Source: Fistularia commersonii
Lineage: Eukaryota > Chordata > Actinopteri > Syngnathiformes > Fistulariidae
Direction of reading: 5' to 3'
NCBI GenBank assembly: GCA_037954325.1
Contig: JBBMNZ010000043.1
Location: forward strand, 372,001-436,000
Length of the DNA stretch: 64,000 nt
Every line of letters begins with the position of its first letter. The stretch's first letter is position 1. The notes below the pieces were generated by a model. It was not told where the DNA came from, did no database searches, and worked only from the letters and a program-made list of their open reading frames with translations. The position numbers and the translations under genes are program-made. Shown here piece by piece: positions 35,246 to 50,100 of this stretch.

Positions 35246-38080
35246 TGTTCAGGACATGATTCTGCACAATATATGTCAACTTCAGTGTAATCCCTTCATA
35301 GGTTCAAAAGATATAGCCATTCGTTCAAAAAGTGCTTATCTCACCGAGGTCAAGCGTTTTTGATTCGGAGTGGAAATAACCAGTGAATTTCATCACGCTG
35401 GTTTCTGCTGTTGAAATATGTTGTTTAGGATATGATTCTGCACAATATATGTCAAAGTCAGTGTGATCCCATCACAAGTTCAAAGGATATAGCCATTCAT
35501 TCAAAAAGTACTTATCTCACCGAGTTGAAGCGTTTTTGATTAGGAGTGGAAATAACTAATGAATATCATCAAGCTGGTTTCTGCTGTTGAAATATGTTGT
35601 TTAGGACATGATTCTGCACAATATATGTCAAATTCAGTGTAATCCCTTCACAGGTTCAAAAGATATAGCCATTCGTTCAAAAAGTACTTATCTCACCGAG
35701 TTGAAGCGTTTTTGATTAGGAGTGGAAATAACTATTGAATTTCATCAATCTGGTTTTTGCTGTTGATATATGCTGTGTAGAACATTATTCTGCACACTAT
35801 ATGTCAAATTCGGTGTAATCCCTTCATAGGTTCAAAATATATCGCCATTCGTTCCAAAAGTACTTATCTCACCAAGATGAAGCTTTTTTGATTCGGAGTG
35901 GGAATAACCAATGAATTTCATCAAGCTGGTTTCTGCTGTTGAAATATGGTTTTAGGATATGATTTTGCACAATATATGTCAAATTTAGTGTAATCACAAC
36001 ACAGGTTCAAAAGATATAGCCATTCGTTCAAAAACTGCTTATCTTATCGGGTTGAAGCGTTTTTGATTAGGAGTGGAAATAACTAATGGATTTAATCAAG
36101 CTGGTTTCTGCTCTTGAAATATGTTGTTTAGGACATGATTCTGCACAACACATGTCAAATTCAGTGTAATCCAGCTACATTTTCAAAAGATATAGCCATT
36201 CGTTCAAAAAGTGCTTCTCTCACCGAGTTGAAGCGTTTTTGATTAGGAGTGGCAATAACTAATGAATTTCATCAAGTAGATTTCTACTGTTGAAATATGT
36301 TGTTTAGGACATGATTCTGCACAATATATGTAAAATTCAGTGTAATCCCTTCACAAGTTCAAAAGATATAGCCATTCGTTCAAAAAGTGCTTATCTCACC
36401 AAGTTGAAGCGTTTTTGATTAGGAGTGGAAATAACTAATGAATTTCATCAAGCTGGTTTCTGCTGTTGAAATATGTTGTTTAGGATATGATTCTGCACAA
36501 TATATGTCAAAGTCAGTGTGATCCCTTCACATGTTCAAAAGATATAGCCATTCGTTCAAAAAGTACTTATCTTACCGATTTGAAGCGCTTTTGATTAGGA
36601 GTGGAAATAACTAATGAATTTCATCAAGCTGGTTTCTGCTGTTGAAATATGCTGTTTAGGATATGATTCTGCACAATATATGTCAAATTCAGTGTAATCC
36701 CTTCACAGGTTCAAAAGATATAGCCATTCGTTCAAAAAGTACTTATCTCACCGAGTTGAAGTGTTTTTTATTCAGAGTTGAATTAACAGGTAAATTTCAT
36801 CAAGCTGGTTTCTGCTGTTGAAATATGTTGTTTAGCATATGATTCTGCACAATATATGTCAAATTTAGTGTAATCACATCACAGGTTCAAAAGATATTGC
36901 CATTCGTTCAAAAACTGCTTATTTTATCGGGTTGAAGCGTTTTTGATTAGGAGTGGAAATAATTGATGGATTTCGTCAAGCTGGTTTCTGCTGTTGAAAT
37001 ATGTTGTTTAGGAAGTGATTCTGCACAATATATATCAAATTAAGTGTAATCCAGACACAAGTTCAAAAGATATAGCCATTCGATCAAAAAGTGCTTATGT
37101 CATCGAGTTGAAGCGTTTATGATTCGCAGTGGAAATAACTAATGAAAGAATCAAGATGCTTTCTGCTGTCTAAATATGTTTTTCAGGACATGATTCTGCA
37201 CAATATATGTCAACATCAGTGTAATCCCTTCATAGGTTCAAAAGATATAGCCATTCGTTCAAAAAGTGCTTATCTCACCGAGTTCAAGCGTTTTTGATTC
37301 GGAGTGGAAATAACCAGTGAATTTCATCATGCTGGTTTCTGCTGTTGAAATATTTTGATTAGGATATGATTCTGCACAATATATGTCAAAGTCAGTGTGA
37401 TCCCATTACAGGTTCAAAGGATATAGCCATTCATTCAAAAAGTACTTATCTCACCGAGTTGAAGCGTTTTTGATTAGGAGTGGAAATAACCGATGGATTT
37501 CATCAAGCTGGTTACTGCTGTTGAAATATGTTGTTTAGGACATGATTCTGCAAAACATATGTCAAATTCAGTGTAATCCAGCTACAAGTTCAAAAGATAT
37601 AGCTATTCGATAAAAAGTGCTTATCTCACCGAGTTGAAGCGTTTTTGATTCGGAGTGGAAATAACTAATGAATTTCATCAAACTGGTTTCTGCTGTTGAA
37701 ATATGTTGTTTAGGACATGATTCTGCACAATATATGTCAAATTCTTGTGAGCCCATTACAGGTTCAAAGGATATAGCCATTCGTTCAAAACATGCTTATG
37801 AGACCGAGTTGAAGCGTTTTTGATTAGGAGTGGATATAACTAATGAATTTCATCAAGCTGGTTGCTGCTGTTGAAATAAGTTGTTTAGGACAAGATTTTG
37901 CACAAAATATGTCAAATTCAGTACAATCCAGCGACAAGTTCAAAAGATATTGCCATTCGATCAAAAAGTGCTTATCTCACCGAGTTGAGCGTTTTTGATT
38001 CGGAGTAGAAATAACTAATGAATTTCATCAAGCTGGTTTCTGCTGTTGAAATATGTTGTTTAGGACATGATTCTGCAGAA

Positions 38081-41000
38081 AATATGTCAAATTCAGTGTA
38101 ATCCCATCACAGGTTCAAAAGATATAGCCATTCGTTCAAAAACTGTTTATCTTATCGGGTTGAAGCGTTTTTGATTAGGAGAGGAAATAACTAATGAATT
38201 TCATCAAGCTGGTTTCTGCTGTTGAAATATGTTGTTTAGGACATGATTCTATAAAAAATATGTCAAATTCAGTGTAATCCAGCGTCAAGATCAAAAGATA
38301 AAGCCTTTCGTTCAAAAAGTACTTATCTCACCGAGTTGAAGCGTTTTTGATTAGGAGTGGAAATAACTAATGAATTTCATCAAGCTTGTTTCTGCCGTTG
38401 AAATATCTTGTTTAGGACATGATTCTGCACATTATATGTCAAATTCAGTGTAATCCAGCTACAAGTTCAAAAGATATAGCCATAAGGTTAAAAAGTGCTT
38501 ATCTTCCCGAGGTTAAATCTTTTTTGAGTTGGAGTGGAAATAACTAATGAATTTCATCATGCTGGTTTCTGCTGTTGATATATGTTGTTTAGGACATGAT
38601 TCTGCACAATGTATGTCAAATTCAGTGGCATCCAGGTACATGTTCAAAAGATATAGCCATTTGTTCAAAAAGTGCTTCTCTCACCTAGTTGACGCGTTTT
38701 TGATTAGGAGTGGAAATACCTAATGGATTTCATCAAGCTGGTTTTTGCCGTTGAATTATGTTGTTTAGAACATGATTTTGCACAAAATATGTCAAATTCA
38801 GTGTAATCCAGCGACAAGATCAAAAGATATAGCCATTCGTTCAAAAAGTGCTTATCTTATCGGGTTGAAGCGTTTTCGATTAAAAAAGTGCTTATCTCAC
38901 CGATTTGAAGCGTTTTTGAATAGGAGTGGAAATAACTAATGGATTTCATCAAGCTGGTTTCTGCTGTTGAAATATGTTTTTTGGGATATGATTCTGCACA
39001 ATATATGTATAATTCAGTGTGATCCCATTAAAGGTTCAAAGGATATAGCCATTCTTTCAAAAAGGACTTATCTCACCGAGTTGAAGCGTTTTTGATTCGG
39101 AGTGGAAATAACTAAGGGATATCATCAAGCTGGTTTCTGCTGTTGAAATATGTTAATTATGACATAATTCTGCACAATATATGTCAAATTAAGTGTAACC
39201 CCTTCACAAGTTCAAAAGATATAGCCATTCGTTCAAAAAAAGCTTATCTTATCGGGTTGAAGCGTTTTTGATTAGGAGTGGAAATAACTAATGAATTTCA
39301 TCAAGCTGGTTTCTGCTGTTGAAATATGTTGTTTAGGACATGATTCTGCAAAATATATGTCAAATTAAGTGTAATCCCTTCACAAGTTCAAAAGATATAG
39401 CCATTCGTTCAAAAAGTGCTTATCTCACCGAGTTGAAGCGTTTTTGATTAGGAGTGGAAATAACTTTTGAATTTCATCAAGCTGGTTTCTGCTGTTGAAA
39501 TATGTTGTTTAGAACATGATTCTGCACAATATATGTCCAATTCAGTGTAATCCCTTCATAGGTTCAAAAGAAATCGCCAGTCGTTCCAAAAGAACTTATC
39601 TGACCGAGTTGAGGCGTTTTTGATTCGGAGTGGAAATAACCAATGAATTTCATCAAGCTCGTTTCTGCTGTTGAAATATGTTCTTTAGGACATGATTCTG
39701 CACAATATATGTCAAATTCAGTGAAATCCCATCACAGGTTCAAAAGATATAGCCATTCGTTCAAAAATTGCTTTTCTCACCAAGTTGAAGAGTTTTTGAT
39801 TAGGAGCGGAAATAACTATTGAATTTCATCAAGCTGGTTTCTGCTGTTGAAATATGTTGTTTAGGACATGATTCTGCACAATATACGTCAAATTCTTATG
39901 AGCCCATTACAGGTTGAAAGGATATAGCCATCCGTTCAAAACGTGCTTATGAGACCGAGTTGAAGCGTTTTTGATTAGGAGTGGAAATAACTAATGGATA
40001 TTATCAAGCTGGTTTCTGCTGTTGAAATATGTTGTTTATGACATAATTCTGCACAATATATGTCAAATTAAGTGTAATCCCTTCACAAGTTCAAAAGATA
40101 TAGCCATTCATTCAAAAAGTACTTATCTCACCGAGTTGAAGCGTTTTTGATTCGGAGTGCAAATAACTAATGAATTTCATCAAGCTGGTTTCTGCTGTTG
40201 AAATATGTTGTTTAGGACAAGATTCTGCACAATATATGTCAAATTCAGTGAAATCCCATCACAGGTTCAAAAAATATAGCCATTCGTTCAAAAATTGCTT
40301 ATCTCACCAAGTTGAAGAGTTTTTGATTAGTATTGGAAATAACTAATGAATTTCATCAAGCTGGTTTCTGCTGTTGAAATATGTTATTTAGGACATGATT
40401 CTGGACAATATATGTCAAATTCAGTGTAATCCCTTCACAAGTTAAAAAGATATAGCCATTCGTTCAAAAAGTACTTATCTCACCGGGTTGAAGCGTTTTT
40501 GATTAGGAGTGGAAATAACTTTTGAATTTCATCAAGCTGGTTTCTGCTGTTGAAATATGTTTTTTAGGACATGATTCTGCAAAATATTTGTCAAATTTAG
40601 TGAAATCCCATTACAGGTTCAAAGGATATAGCCATTCGTCCAAAAAGTACTTATGTCACCAAGTTGAAGAGTTTTTGATTAGTATTGGAAATAACCAATG
40701 AATTACGTCAAGCTGGTTTCTGTTGTTGAAATATGTTGTTAGGTCAAGATTCTGCACAATATATGTCATATTCAGAGATATCCCATCAAAAGTCCAAAAG
40801 ATATAGCCATTCGTTCAAAAAGTGCTTAACTCACCCAGTTGAGACGTTTCTGATTAGGAGTGGAAATAACTAATGAATTTCATCAAGCTGGTTTCTGCTG
40901 TTGAAATATGTTGTTTAGGACATGATTCTGCACAATATATGTCAAATTCAGTATAATCCCTTCATAGGTTCAAAAGATATCGCCATTCGTTCAAAATATA

Positions 41001-44000
41001 CTTATATCACCGAGTTGAAGCGTTTTTGGATTCAGAGTGGGAATAACCAATGAATTTCATCAAGCTGGTTTCTGCTGTTGAAATATGGTTTTAGGATATG
41101 ATTCTGCAAAATATATGGCAAATTTAGTGTAATCACAACACAGGTTCAAAAGATATAGCCATTCGTTCAAAAACTGCTTATCATATCGGGTTGAAGCGTT
41201 TTTGATTAGGAGTGGAAATAACTAATGGATTTAATCAAGCTGGTTTCTGCTGTTGAAATATGTTGTTTAGGAAGTGATTCTGCACAATATATATCAAATT
41301 TAGTGTAATCCAGACACAAGTTCAAAAGATATAGCCATTCGATCAAAAAGTGCTTATGTCATCGAGTTGAAGCGTTTATGATTCGCATTGGAAATAACTA
41401 ATGAAAGAATCAAGATGCTTTCTGCTGTCTAAATATGTTGTTCAGGACATGATTCTGCACAATATATGTCAACTTCAGTGTAATCCCTTCATAGGTTCAA
41501 AAGATATAGCCATTCGTTCAAAAAGTGCTTATCTCACCGAGGTCAAGCGTTTTTGATTCGGAGTGGAAATAACCAGTGAATTTCATCACGCTGGTTTCTG
41601 CTGTTGAAATATGTTGTTTAGGATATGATTCTGCACAATATATGTCAAAGTCAGTGTGATCCCATCACAAGTTCAAAGGATATAGCCATTCATTCAAAAA
41701 GTACTTATCTCACCGAGTTGAAGCGTTTTTGATTAGGAGTGGAAATAACTAATGAATATCATCAAGCTGGTTTCTGCTGTTGAAATATGTTGTTTAGGAC
41801 ATGATTCTGCACAATATATGTCAAATTCAGTGTAATCCCTTCACAGGTTCAAAAGATATAGCCATTCGTTCAAAAAGTACTTATCTCACCGAGTTGAAGC
41901 GTTTTTGATTAGGAGTGGAAATAACTATTGAATTTCATCAATCTGGTTTTTGCTGTTGATATATGCTGTGTAGAACATTATTCTGCACACTATATGTCAA
42001 ATTCGGTGTAATCCCTTCATAGGTTCAAAATATATCGCCATTCGTTCCAAAAGTACTTATCTCACCAAGATGAAGCTTTTTTGATTCGGAGTGGGAATAA
42101 CCAATGAATTTCATCAAGCTGGTTTCTGCTGTTGAAATATGGTTTTAGGATATGATTTTGCACAATATATGTCAAATTTAGTGTAATCACAACACAGGTT
42201 CAAAAGATATAGCCATTCGTTCAAAAACTGCTTATCTTATCGGGTTGAAGCGTTTTTGATTAGGAGTGGAAATAACTAATGGATTTAATCAAGCTGGTTT
42301 CTGCTCTTGAAATATGTTGTTTAGGACATGATTCTGCACAACACATGTCAAATTCAGTGTAATCCAGCTACATTTTCAAAAGATATAGCCATTCGTTCAA
42401 AAAGTGCTTCTCTCACCGAGTTGAAGCGTTTTTGATTAGGAGTGGCAATAACTAATGAATTTCATCAAGTAGATTTCTACTGTTGAAATATGTTGTTTAG
42501 GACATGATTCTGCACAATATATGTAAAATTCAGTGTAATCCCTTCACAAGTTCAAAAGATATAGCCATTCGTTCAAAAAGTGCTTATCTCACCAAGTTGA
42601 AGCGTTTTTGATTAGGAGTGGAAATAACTAATGAATTTCATCAAGCTGGTTTCTGCTGTTGAAATATGTTGTTTAGGATATGATTCTGCACAATATATGT
42701 CAAAGTCAGTGTGATCCCTTCACATGTTCAAAAGATATAGCCATTCGTTCAAAAAGTACTTATCTTACCGATTTGAAGCGCTTTTGATTAGGAGTGGAAA
42801 TAACTAATGAATTTCATCAAGCTGGTTTCTGCTGTTGAAATATGCTGTTTAGGATATGATTCTGCACAATATATGTCAAATTCAGTGTAATCCCTTCACA
42901 GGTTCAAAAGATATAGCCATTCGTTCAAAAAGTACTTATCTCACCGAGTTGAAGTGTTTTTTATTCAGAGTTGAATTAACAGGTAAATTTCATCAAGCTG
43001 GTTTCTGCTGTTGAAATATGTTGTTTAGCATATGATTCTGCACAATATATGTCAAATTTAGTGTAATCACATCACAGGTTCAAAAGATATTGCCATTCGT
43101 TCAAAAACTGCTTATTTTATCGGGTTGAAGCGTTTTTGATTAGGAGTGGAAATAATTGATGGATTTCGTCAAGCTGGTTTCTGCTGTTGAAATATGTTGT
43201 TTAGGAAGTGATTCTGCACAATATATATCAAATTAAGTGTAATCCAGACACAAGTTCAAAAGATATAGCCATTCGATCAAAAAGTGCTTATGTCATCGAG
43301 TTGAAGCGTTTATGATTCGCAGTGGAAATAACTAATGAAAGAATCAAGATGCTTTCTGCTGTCTAAATATGTTTTTCAGGACATGATTCTGCACAATATA
43401 TGTCAACATCAGTGTAATCCCTTCATAGGTTCAAAAGATATAGCCATTCGTTCAAAAAGTGCTTATCTCACCGAGTTCAAGCGTTTTTGATTCGGAGTGG
43501 AAATAACCAGTGAATTTCATCATGCTGGTTTCTGCTGTTGAAATATTTTGATTAGGATATGATTCTGCACAATATATGTCAAAGTCAGTGTGATCCCATT
43601 ACAGGTTCAAAGGATATAGCCATTCATTCAAAAAGTACTTATCTCACCGAGTTGAAGCGTTTTTGATTAGGAGTGGAAATAACCGATGGATTTCATCAAG
43701 CTGGTTACTGCTGTTGAAATATGTTGTTTAGGACATGATTCTGCAAAACATATGTCAAATTCAGTGTAATCCAGCTACAAGTTCAAAAGATATAGCTATT
43801 CGATAAAAAGTGCTTATCTCACCGAGTTGAAGCGTTTTTGATTCGGAGTGGAAATAACTAATGAATTTCATCAAACTGGTTTCTGCTGTTGAAATATGTT
43901 GTTTAGGACATGATTCTGCACAATATATGTCAAATTCTTGTGAGCCCATTACAGGTTCAAAGGATATAGCCATTCGTTCAAAACATGCTTATGAGACCGA

Positions 44001-44273
44001 GTTGAAGCGTTTTTGATTAGGAGTGGATATAACTAATGAATTTCATCAAGCTGGTTGCTGCTGTTGAAATAAGTTGTTTAGGACAAGATTTTGCACAAAA
44101 TATGTCAAATTCAGTACAATCCAGCGACAAGTTCAAAAGATATTGCCATTCGATCAAAAAGTGCTTATCTCACCGAGTTGAGCGTTTTTGATTCGGAGTA
44201 GAAATAACTAATGAATTTCATCAAGCTGGTTTCTGCTGTTGAAATATGTTGTTTAGGACATGATTCTGCAGAA
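38081..44273 (+). repeat. 6.19-kb HOR, copy B
   Basis: Second tandem copy, 6,193 bp. The boundary with A is set where ctgcagaaaatatg leads back into the start of the unit. Markers lie 6,191 bp from copy A before the 2-bp indel and 6,193 bp after it: cgttttcgat at 32,680 and 38,871, gagttgaattaacagg at 36,775 and 42,968, and the aaagaatcaag monomer at 35,211/41,404 and 37,145/43,338. After 44,273 the sequence changes to the D block instead of starting a third tandem copy. Confidence 0.93.
38867..38906 (+). repeat. 40-bp monomer remnant (copy B)
   Basis: Exact counterpart of the remnant at 32,676, displaced 6,191 bp. Confidence 0.92.
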
Positions 44274-47190
44274 AATATTTCAAATTCAGTGTAATCCAGC
44301 AACAAGATCAAAAGATATAGCCATTCTTGCAAATAATGCTTATCTCACCGAGTTGAAGCGTTTTTGTTTAGGAGTGGAAATAACTAATGAATTTCATCAA
44401 TTGGTTTCTGCTGTTGAAATATGTTTTTTGTGATATGATTCTGCACAATATATGTCAAATTCAGTGTGATCCCATTAAAGGTTCAAAGGATATAACCATT
44501 CTTTCAAAAAGGACTTATCTCACCGAGTTGAAGCGTTTTTGGATTCGGAGTGGAAATAATCAATGAATTTCATCAAGCTGGTTTCTGCTCTTGAAATATG
44601 TTTTTTAGGATATGATTCTGCACAATATATGTCAAATTTAGTGTAATCACATCACAGGTACAAAAGACATAGCCATTCGTTTAAAAACTACTTATCTTAT
44701 CGGGTTGAAGTGTTTTTGATTGAGAGTGGAATTAACTAATGGATTTAATCAAGCTGGTTTCTGCTGTTGAAATATGTTGTTTTGGACATGATTCTGCAGA
44801 ACACATGTCAAATTCAGTATAATCCAGCGACAAGATCAAAAGATATAGCCATTCGTGCAAAAAGTGCTTATCTCACCGATTTGAAGCAATTTTGATTAGG
44901 AGTGGCAATAACTAATGAATTTCATCAAGTAGATTTCTACTGTTGAAATATGTTGTTTATGACATGATTCTGCACAATATATGTCAAATTCAGTGTAATC
45001 CCTTCACAAGTTCAAAAGATATAGCATTTCGTTCAAAAATTGCTCATCTCACCGGGTTGAAGCATTTTTGATTAGGAGTGAAATTAACTAATGAATTTCA
45101 TCAAGCTGGTTTCTGCTGTTGAAATATGTTGTTTAGGATATGATTCTGCACAATATATGTCAAAGTCAGTGTGATCCCATTACAGGTTCAAAGGATATAG
45201 CCATTCGTTCAAAAACGACTTATCTCACCGAGTTGAAGCGTTTTTGATTAGGAGTGGAAATAACTATTGAATTTCATCAAGCTGGTTTCTGCTGTTGAAA
45301 TATGTTGTTTAGGACATGATTATGCACAATATATGTCAAATTCAGTGTAATCCCTTCACAAGTTCAAAAGATATAGCCATTCGTTCAAAAAGTGCTTATC
45401 TCACCGAGTTGAAGCGTTTTTGATTCGGAGTGGAAATAACTCATGAATTTCATCAAACTGGTTTTTGCTGTTGAAATTTGTTGTTTAGAACATGATTCTG
45501 CACAATATATGTCCAATTCAGTGTAATCCCTTCATAGGTTCAAAAGAAATCGCCAGTCGTTCCAAAAGAACTTATCTCACCGAGTTGAGGCGTTTTTGAT
45601 TCGGAGTGGAAATAACCACTGAATTTCATCAAGCTGGTTTTTGCTGTTGAAATATGTTTTTTAGGATATGATTCTGAACAATATATGTCAAATTTAGTGT
45701 AATCACATCACAGGTTCAAAAGATATAGCCATTCGTTCAAAAACTGCTTATCTTATCGGGTTGAAGCGTTTTTGATTAGGAGTGGAAATAACTGATGGAT
45801 TTCGTCAAGCTGGTTTCTGCTGTTGAAATATGTTGTTTAGGACATGATTCTGCAAAACATATGTCAAATTAAGTGTTATCCAGCGATAAGATCAAAAGAT
45901 ATAGCCATTCGTGAAAAAAGTGCTTATCTCACCGAGTTTAGACGTTTCTGATTAGGAGTGGAAATAACTAATGAATTTCATCAAGCTGGTTCCCGCAGTT
46001 GAAATATGTTGTTTAGGACAAGATTCTGCACAAAATATGTCAAATTCAGTATAATCCAGTGACAAGTTCAAAAGATATAGCCATTCGATCAAAAACTGCT
46101 TATCTCACCGAGTTGAAGCATTTTTGATTCGGAGTGGAAATAACTAATGAATTTCATCAAGCTGGTTTCTGCTGTTGAAATAAGTTGTCTAGGACAAGAT
46201 TCTGCACAATATATGTCAAATTCAGTGAAATCCCATCACAGGTTCAAAAAATATAGCCATTCGTTCAAAAATTGCTTATCTCACCAAGTTGAAGAGTTTT
46301 TGATTAATATTGGAAATAACTTTTGAATTTCATCAAGCTGGTTTCTGCTCTTGAAATTTGTTGTCTAGGACATGATTCTGGACAATATATTTTAAATTCA
46401 GTGTAATCCCTTCACAAGTTCAAAAGATATAGCCATTCGTTCAAAAAGTACTTATCTCACCGAGTTGAAGCGTTTTTGATTAGGAGCGGAAATAACTATT
46501 GAATTTCATCAAGCTGGTTTCTGCTGTTGAAATATGTTGTTTAGGACATGATTCTGCACAATATACGTCAAATTCTTGTGGGCCCATTACAGGTTGAAAG
46601 GATATAGCCATCCGTTCAAAACGTGCTTATGAGACCGAGTTGAAGCGTTTTTGATTAGGAGTGGAAATAACTAAGGGATATTATCAAGCTGGTTTCTGCT
46701 GTTGAAATATGTTGTTTATGACATAATTCTGCACAATATATGTCAAATTAAGTGTAATCCCTTCACAAGTTCAAAAGATATAGCCATTCGTTCAAAAAGT
46801 ACTTATCTCACCGAGTTGAAGCGTTTTTGATTCGGAGTGGAAATAACTAATGAATTTCATCAAGCTGGTTTCTGCTGTTGAAATATGTTGTTTAGGACAA
46901 GATTCTGCACAATATATGTCAAATTCAGTGAAATCCCATCACAGGTTCAAAAAATATAGCCATTCGTTCAAAAATTGCTTATCTCACCAAGTTGAAGAGT
47001 TTTTGATTAGTATTGGAAATAACTAATGCATTTCATCAAGCTGGTTTCTGCTGTTGAAATATGTTGTTTAGGACATGATTCTGGACAATATATGTCAAAT
47101 TCAGTGTAATCCCTTCACAAGTTAAAAAGATATAGCCATTCGTTCAAAAAGTACTTATCTCACCGGGTTGAAGCGTTTTTGATTAGGAGT
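44274..47190 (+). repeat. D block, first copy
   Basis: About 16-17 monomers not in this order in A or B. Diagnostic variants in order are ccattcttgcaaataatgc (44,321), aaccattctttcaaaaagg, ggaaataatcaatg, ttgaagcaattttgatt (44,881), gcatttcgttcaaaaattgc, cgccagtcgttccaaaag, aataaccactgaatttc, gttcccgcagttg and ggacaatatattttaaattc. Its last 0.7 kb also resembles 33.6-34.3 kb of copy A. The block recurs in T2, T3 and T4. Confidence 0.85.
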
Positions 47191-50100
47191 GGAAATAACT
47201 AATGAATTTCATCAAGCTTGTTTCTGCCGTTGAAATATCTTGTTTAGGACATGATTCTGCACATTATATGTCAAATTCAGTGTAATCCAGCGATAAGATC
47301 AAAAGATATAGCCATAAGGTTAAAAAGTGCTTATCTTCCCGAGGTTAAATCTTTTTTGAGTTGGAGTGGAAATAACTAATGAATTTCATCATGCTGGTTT
47401 CTGCTGTTGATATATGTTGTTTAGGACATGATTCTGCACAATGTATGTCAAATTCAGTGTCATCCAGGTACATGTTCAAAAGATATAGCCATTTGTTCAA
47501 AAAGTGCTTCTCTCACCTAGTTGACGCGTTTTTGATTAGGAGTGGAAATACCTAATGGATTTCATCAAGCTGGTTTTTGCCGTTGAATTATGTTGTTTAG
47601 AACATGATTTTGCACAAAATATGTCAAATTCAGTGTAATCCAGCGACAAGATCAAAAGATATAGCCATTCGTGCAAAAAGTGCTTATCTCACCGAGTTGA
47701 AGCGTTTTTGGTTAGGAGTGGAAATAACGAATGAATTTCATCAAGTTGGTTTCTAAACTTGAAATATGTTGTTTAGGACATGATTCTGCACAATAGTTTT
47801 CAAATTTAGTGTAATCACATCATAGGTTCAAAAGATATAGCCATTCGTTCAAAAAGTGCTTATCTTATCGGGTTGAAGCGTTTTCGATTAAAAAAGTGCT
47901 TATCTCACCGATTTGAAGCGTTTTTGAATAGGAGTGGAAATAACTAATGGATTTCATCAAGCTGGTTTCTGCTGTTGAAATATGTTTTTTGGGATATGAT
48001 TCTGCACAATATATGTATAATTCAGTGTGATCCCATTAAAGGTTCAAAGGATATAGCCATTCTTTCAAAAAGGACTTATCTCACCGAGTTGAAGCGTTTT
48101 TGATTCGGAGTGGAAATAACTAAGGGATATCATCAAGCTGGTTTCTGCTGTTGAAATATGTTAATTATGACATAATTCTGCACAATATATGTCAAATTAA
48201 GTGTAACCCCTTCACAAGTTCAAAAGATATAGCCATTCGTTCAAAAAAAGCTTATCTTATCGGGTTGAAGCGTTTTTGATTAGGAGTGGAAATAACTAAT
48301 GAATTTCATCAAGCTGGTTTCTGTCGTTGAAATATGTTGTTTAGGACATGATTCTGCACAATATATGTCCAATTCAGTGTAATCCCTTCATAGGTTCAAA
48401 AGAAATCGCCAGTCGTTCCAAAAGAACTTATCTGACCGAGTTGAGGCGTTTTTGATTCGGAGTGGAAATAACCAATGAATTTCATCAAGCTCGTTTCTGC
48501 TGTTGAAATATGTTCTTTAGGACATGATTCTGCACAATATATGTCAAATTCAGTGAAATCCCATCACAGGTTCAAAAGATATAGCCATTCGTTCAAAAAT
48601 TGCTTATCTCACCAAGTTGAAGAGTTTTTGATTAGGAGCGGAAATAACTATTGAATTTCATCAAGCTGGTTTCTGCTGTTGAAATATGTTGTTTAGGACA
48701 TGATTCTGCACAATATACGTCAAATTCTTGTGAGCCCATTACAGGTTGAAAGGATATAGCCATCCGTTCAAAACGTGCTTATGAGACCGAGTTGAAGCGT
48801 TTTTGATTAGGAGTGGAAATAACTAATGGATATTATCAAGCTGGTTTCTGCTGTTGAAATATGTTGTTTATGACATAATTCTGCACAATATATGTCAAAT
48901 TAAGTGTAATCCCTTCACAAGTTCAAAAGATATAGCCATTCATTCAAAAAGTACTTATCTCACCGAGTTGAAGCGTTTTTGATTCGGAGTGCAAATAACT
49001 AATGAATTTCATCAAGCTGGTTTCTGCTGTTGAAATATGTTGTTTAGGACAAGATTCTGCACAATATATGTCAAATTCAGTGAAATCCCATCACAGGTTC
49101 AAAAAATATAGCCATTCGTTCAAAAATTGCTTATCTCACCGGGTTGAAGCGTTTTTGATTAGGAGTGGAAATAACTTTTGAATTTCATCAAGCTGGTTTC
49201 TGCTGTTGAAATATGTTGTTAGGTCAAGATTCTGCACAATATATGTCATATTCAGAGATATCCCATCAAAAGTCCAAAAGATATAGCCATTCGTTCAAAA
49301 AGTGCTTAACTCACCCAGTTGAGACGTTTCTGATTAGGAGTGGAAATAACTAATGAATTTCATCAAGCTGGTTTCTGCTGTTGAAATATGTTGTTTAGGA
49401 CATGATTCTGCACAATATATGTCAAATTCAGTATAATCCCTTCATAGGTTCAAAAGATATCGCCATTCGTTCAAAATATACTTATATCACCGAGTTGATG
49501 CGTTTTTGGATTCAGAGTGGGAATAACCAATGAATTTCATCAAGCTGGTTTCTGCTGTTGAAATATGGTTTTAGGATATGATTCTGCACAATATATGTCA
49601 AATTTAGTGTAATCACAACACAGGTTCAAAAGATATAGCCATTCGTTCAAAAACTGCTTATCTTATCGGGTTGAAGCGTTTTTGATTAGGAGTGGAAATA
49701 ACTAATGGATTTAATCAAGCTGGTTTCTGCTGTTGAAATATGTTGTTTAGGAAGTGATTCTGCACAATATATATCAAATTTAGTGTAAACCAGACACAAG
49801 TTCAAAAGATATAGCCATTCGATCAAAAAGTGCTTATGTCATCGAGTTGAAGCGTTTATGATTCGCATTGGAAATAACTAATGAAAGAATCAAGATGCTT
49901 TCTGCTGTCTAAATATGTTGTTCAGGACATGATTCTGCACAATATATGTCAACTTCAGTGTAATCCCTTCATAGGTTCAAAAGATATAGCCATTCGTTCA
50001 AAAAGTGCTTATTCCACCGAGTTCAAGCGTTTTTGATTCGGAGTGGAAATAACCAGTGAATTTCATCACGCTGGTTTCTGCTGTTGAAATATGTTGTTTA

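Larger units (their letters stand above)
31890..38080 (+). repeat. 6.19-kb HOR, copy A
   Basis: About 35 monomers plus a 40-bp monomer remnant. It matches the following 6.19 kb base for base apart from a few differences. Those seen are a 2-bp deletion near 33,275 (aacttgaattt against aacttttgaattt), gcttatctcaccaag against gcttttctcaccaag, cgtacttatgag against cgtgcttatgag, and tgcttatcttatc against tgcttatcatatc. Its first 800 bp are of left-part type (ataaggttaaaaagtgc, ttcccgagg, catccaggtac). The rest is right-part type, with aatcccttcac and attcggagtgg. Confidence 0.93.
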
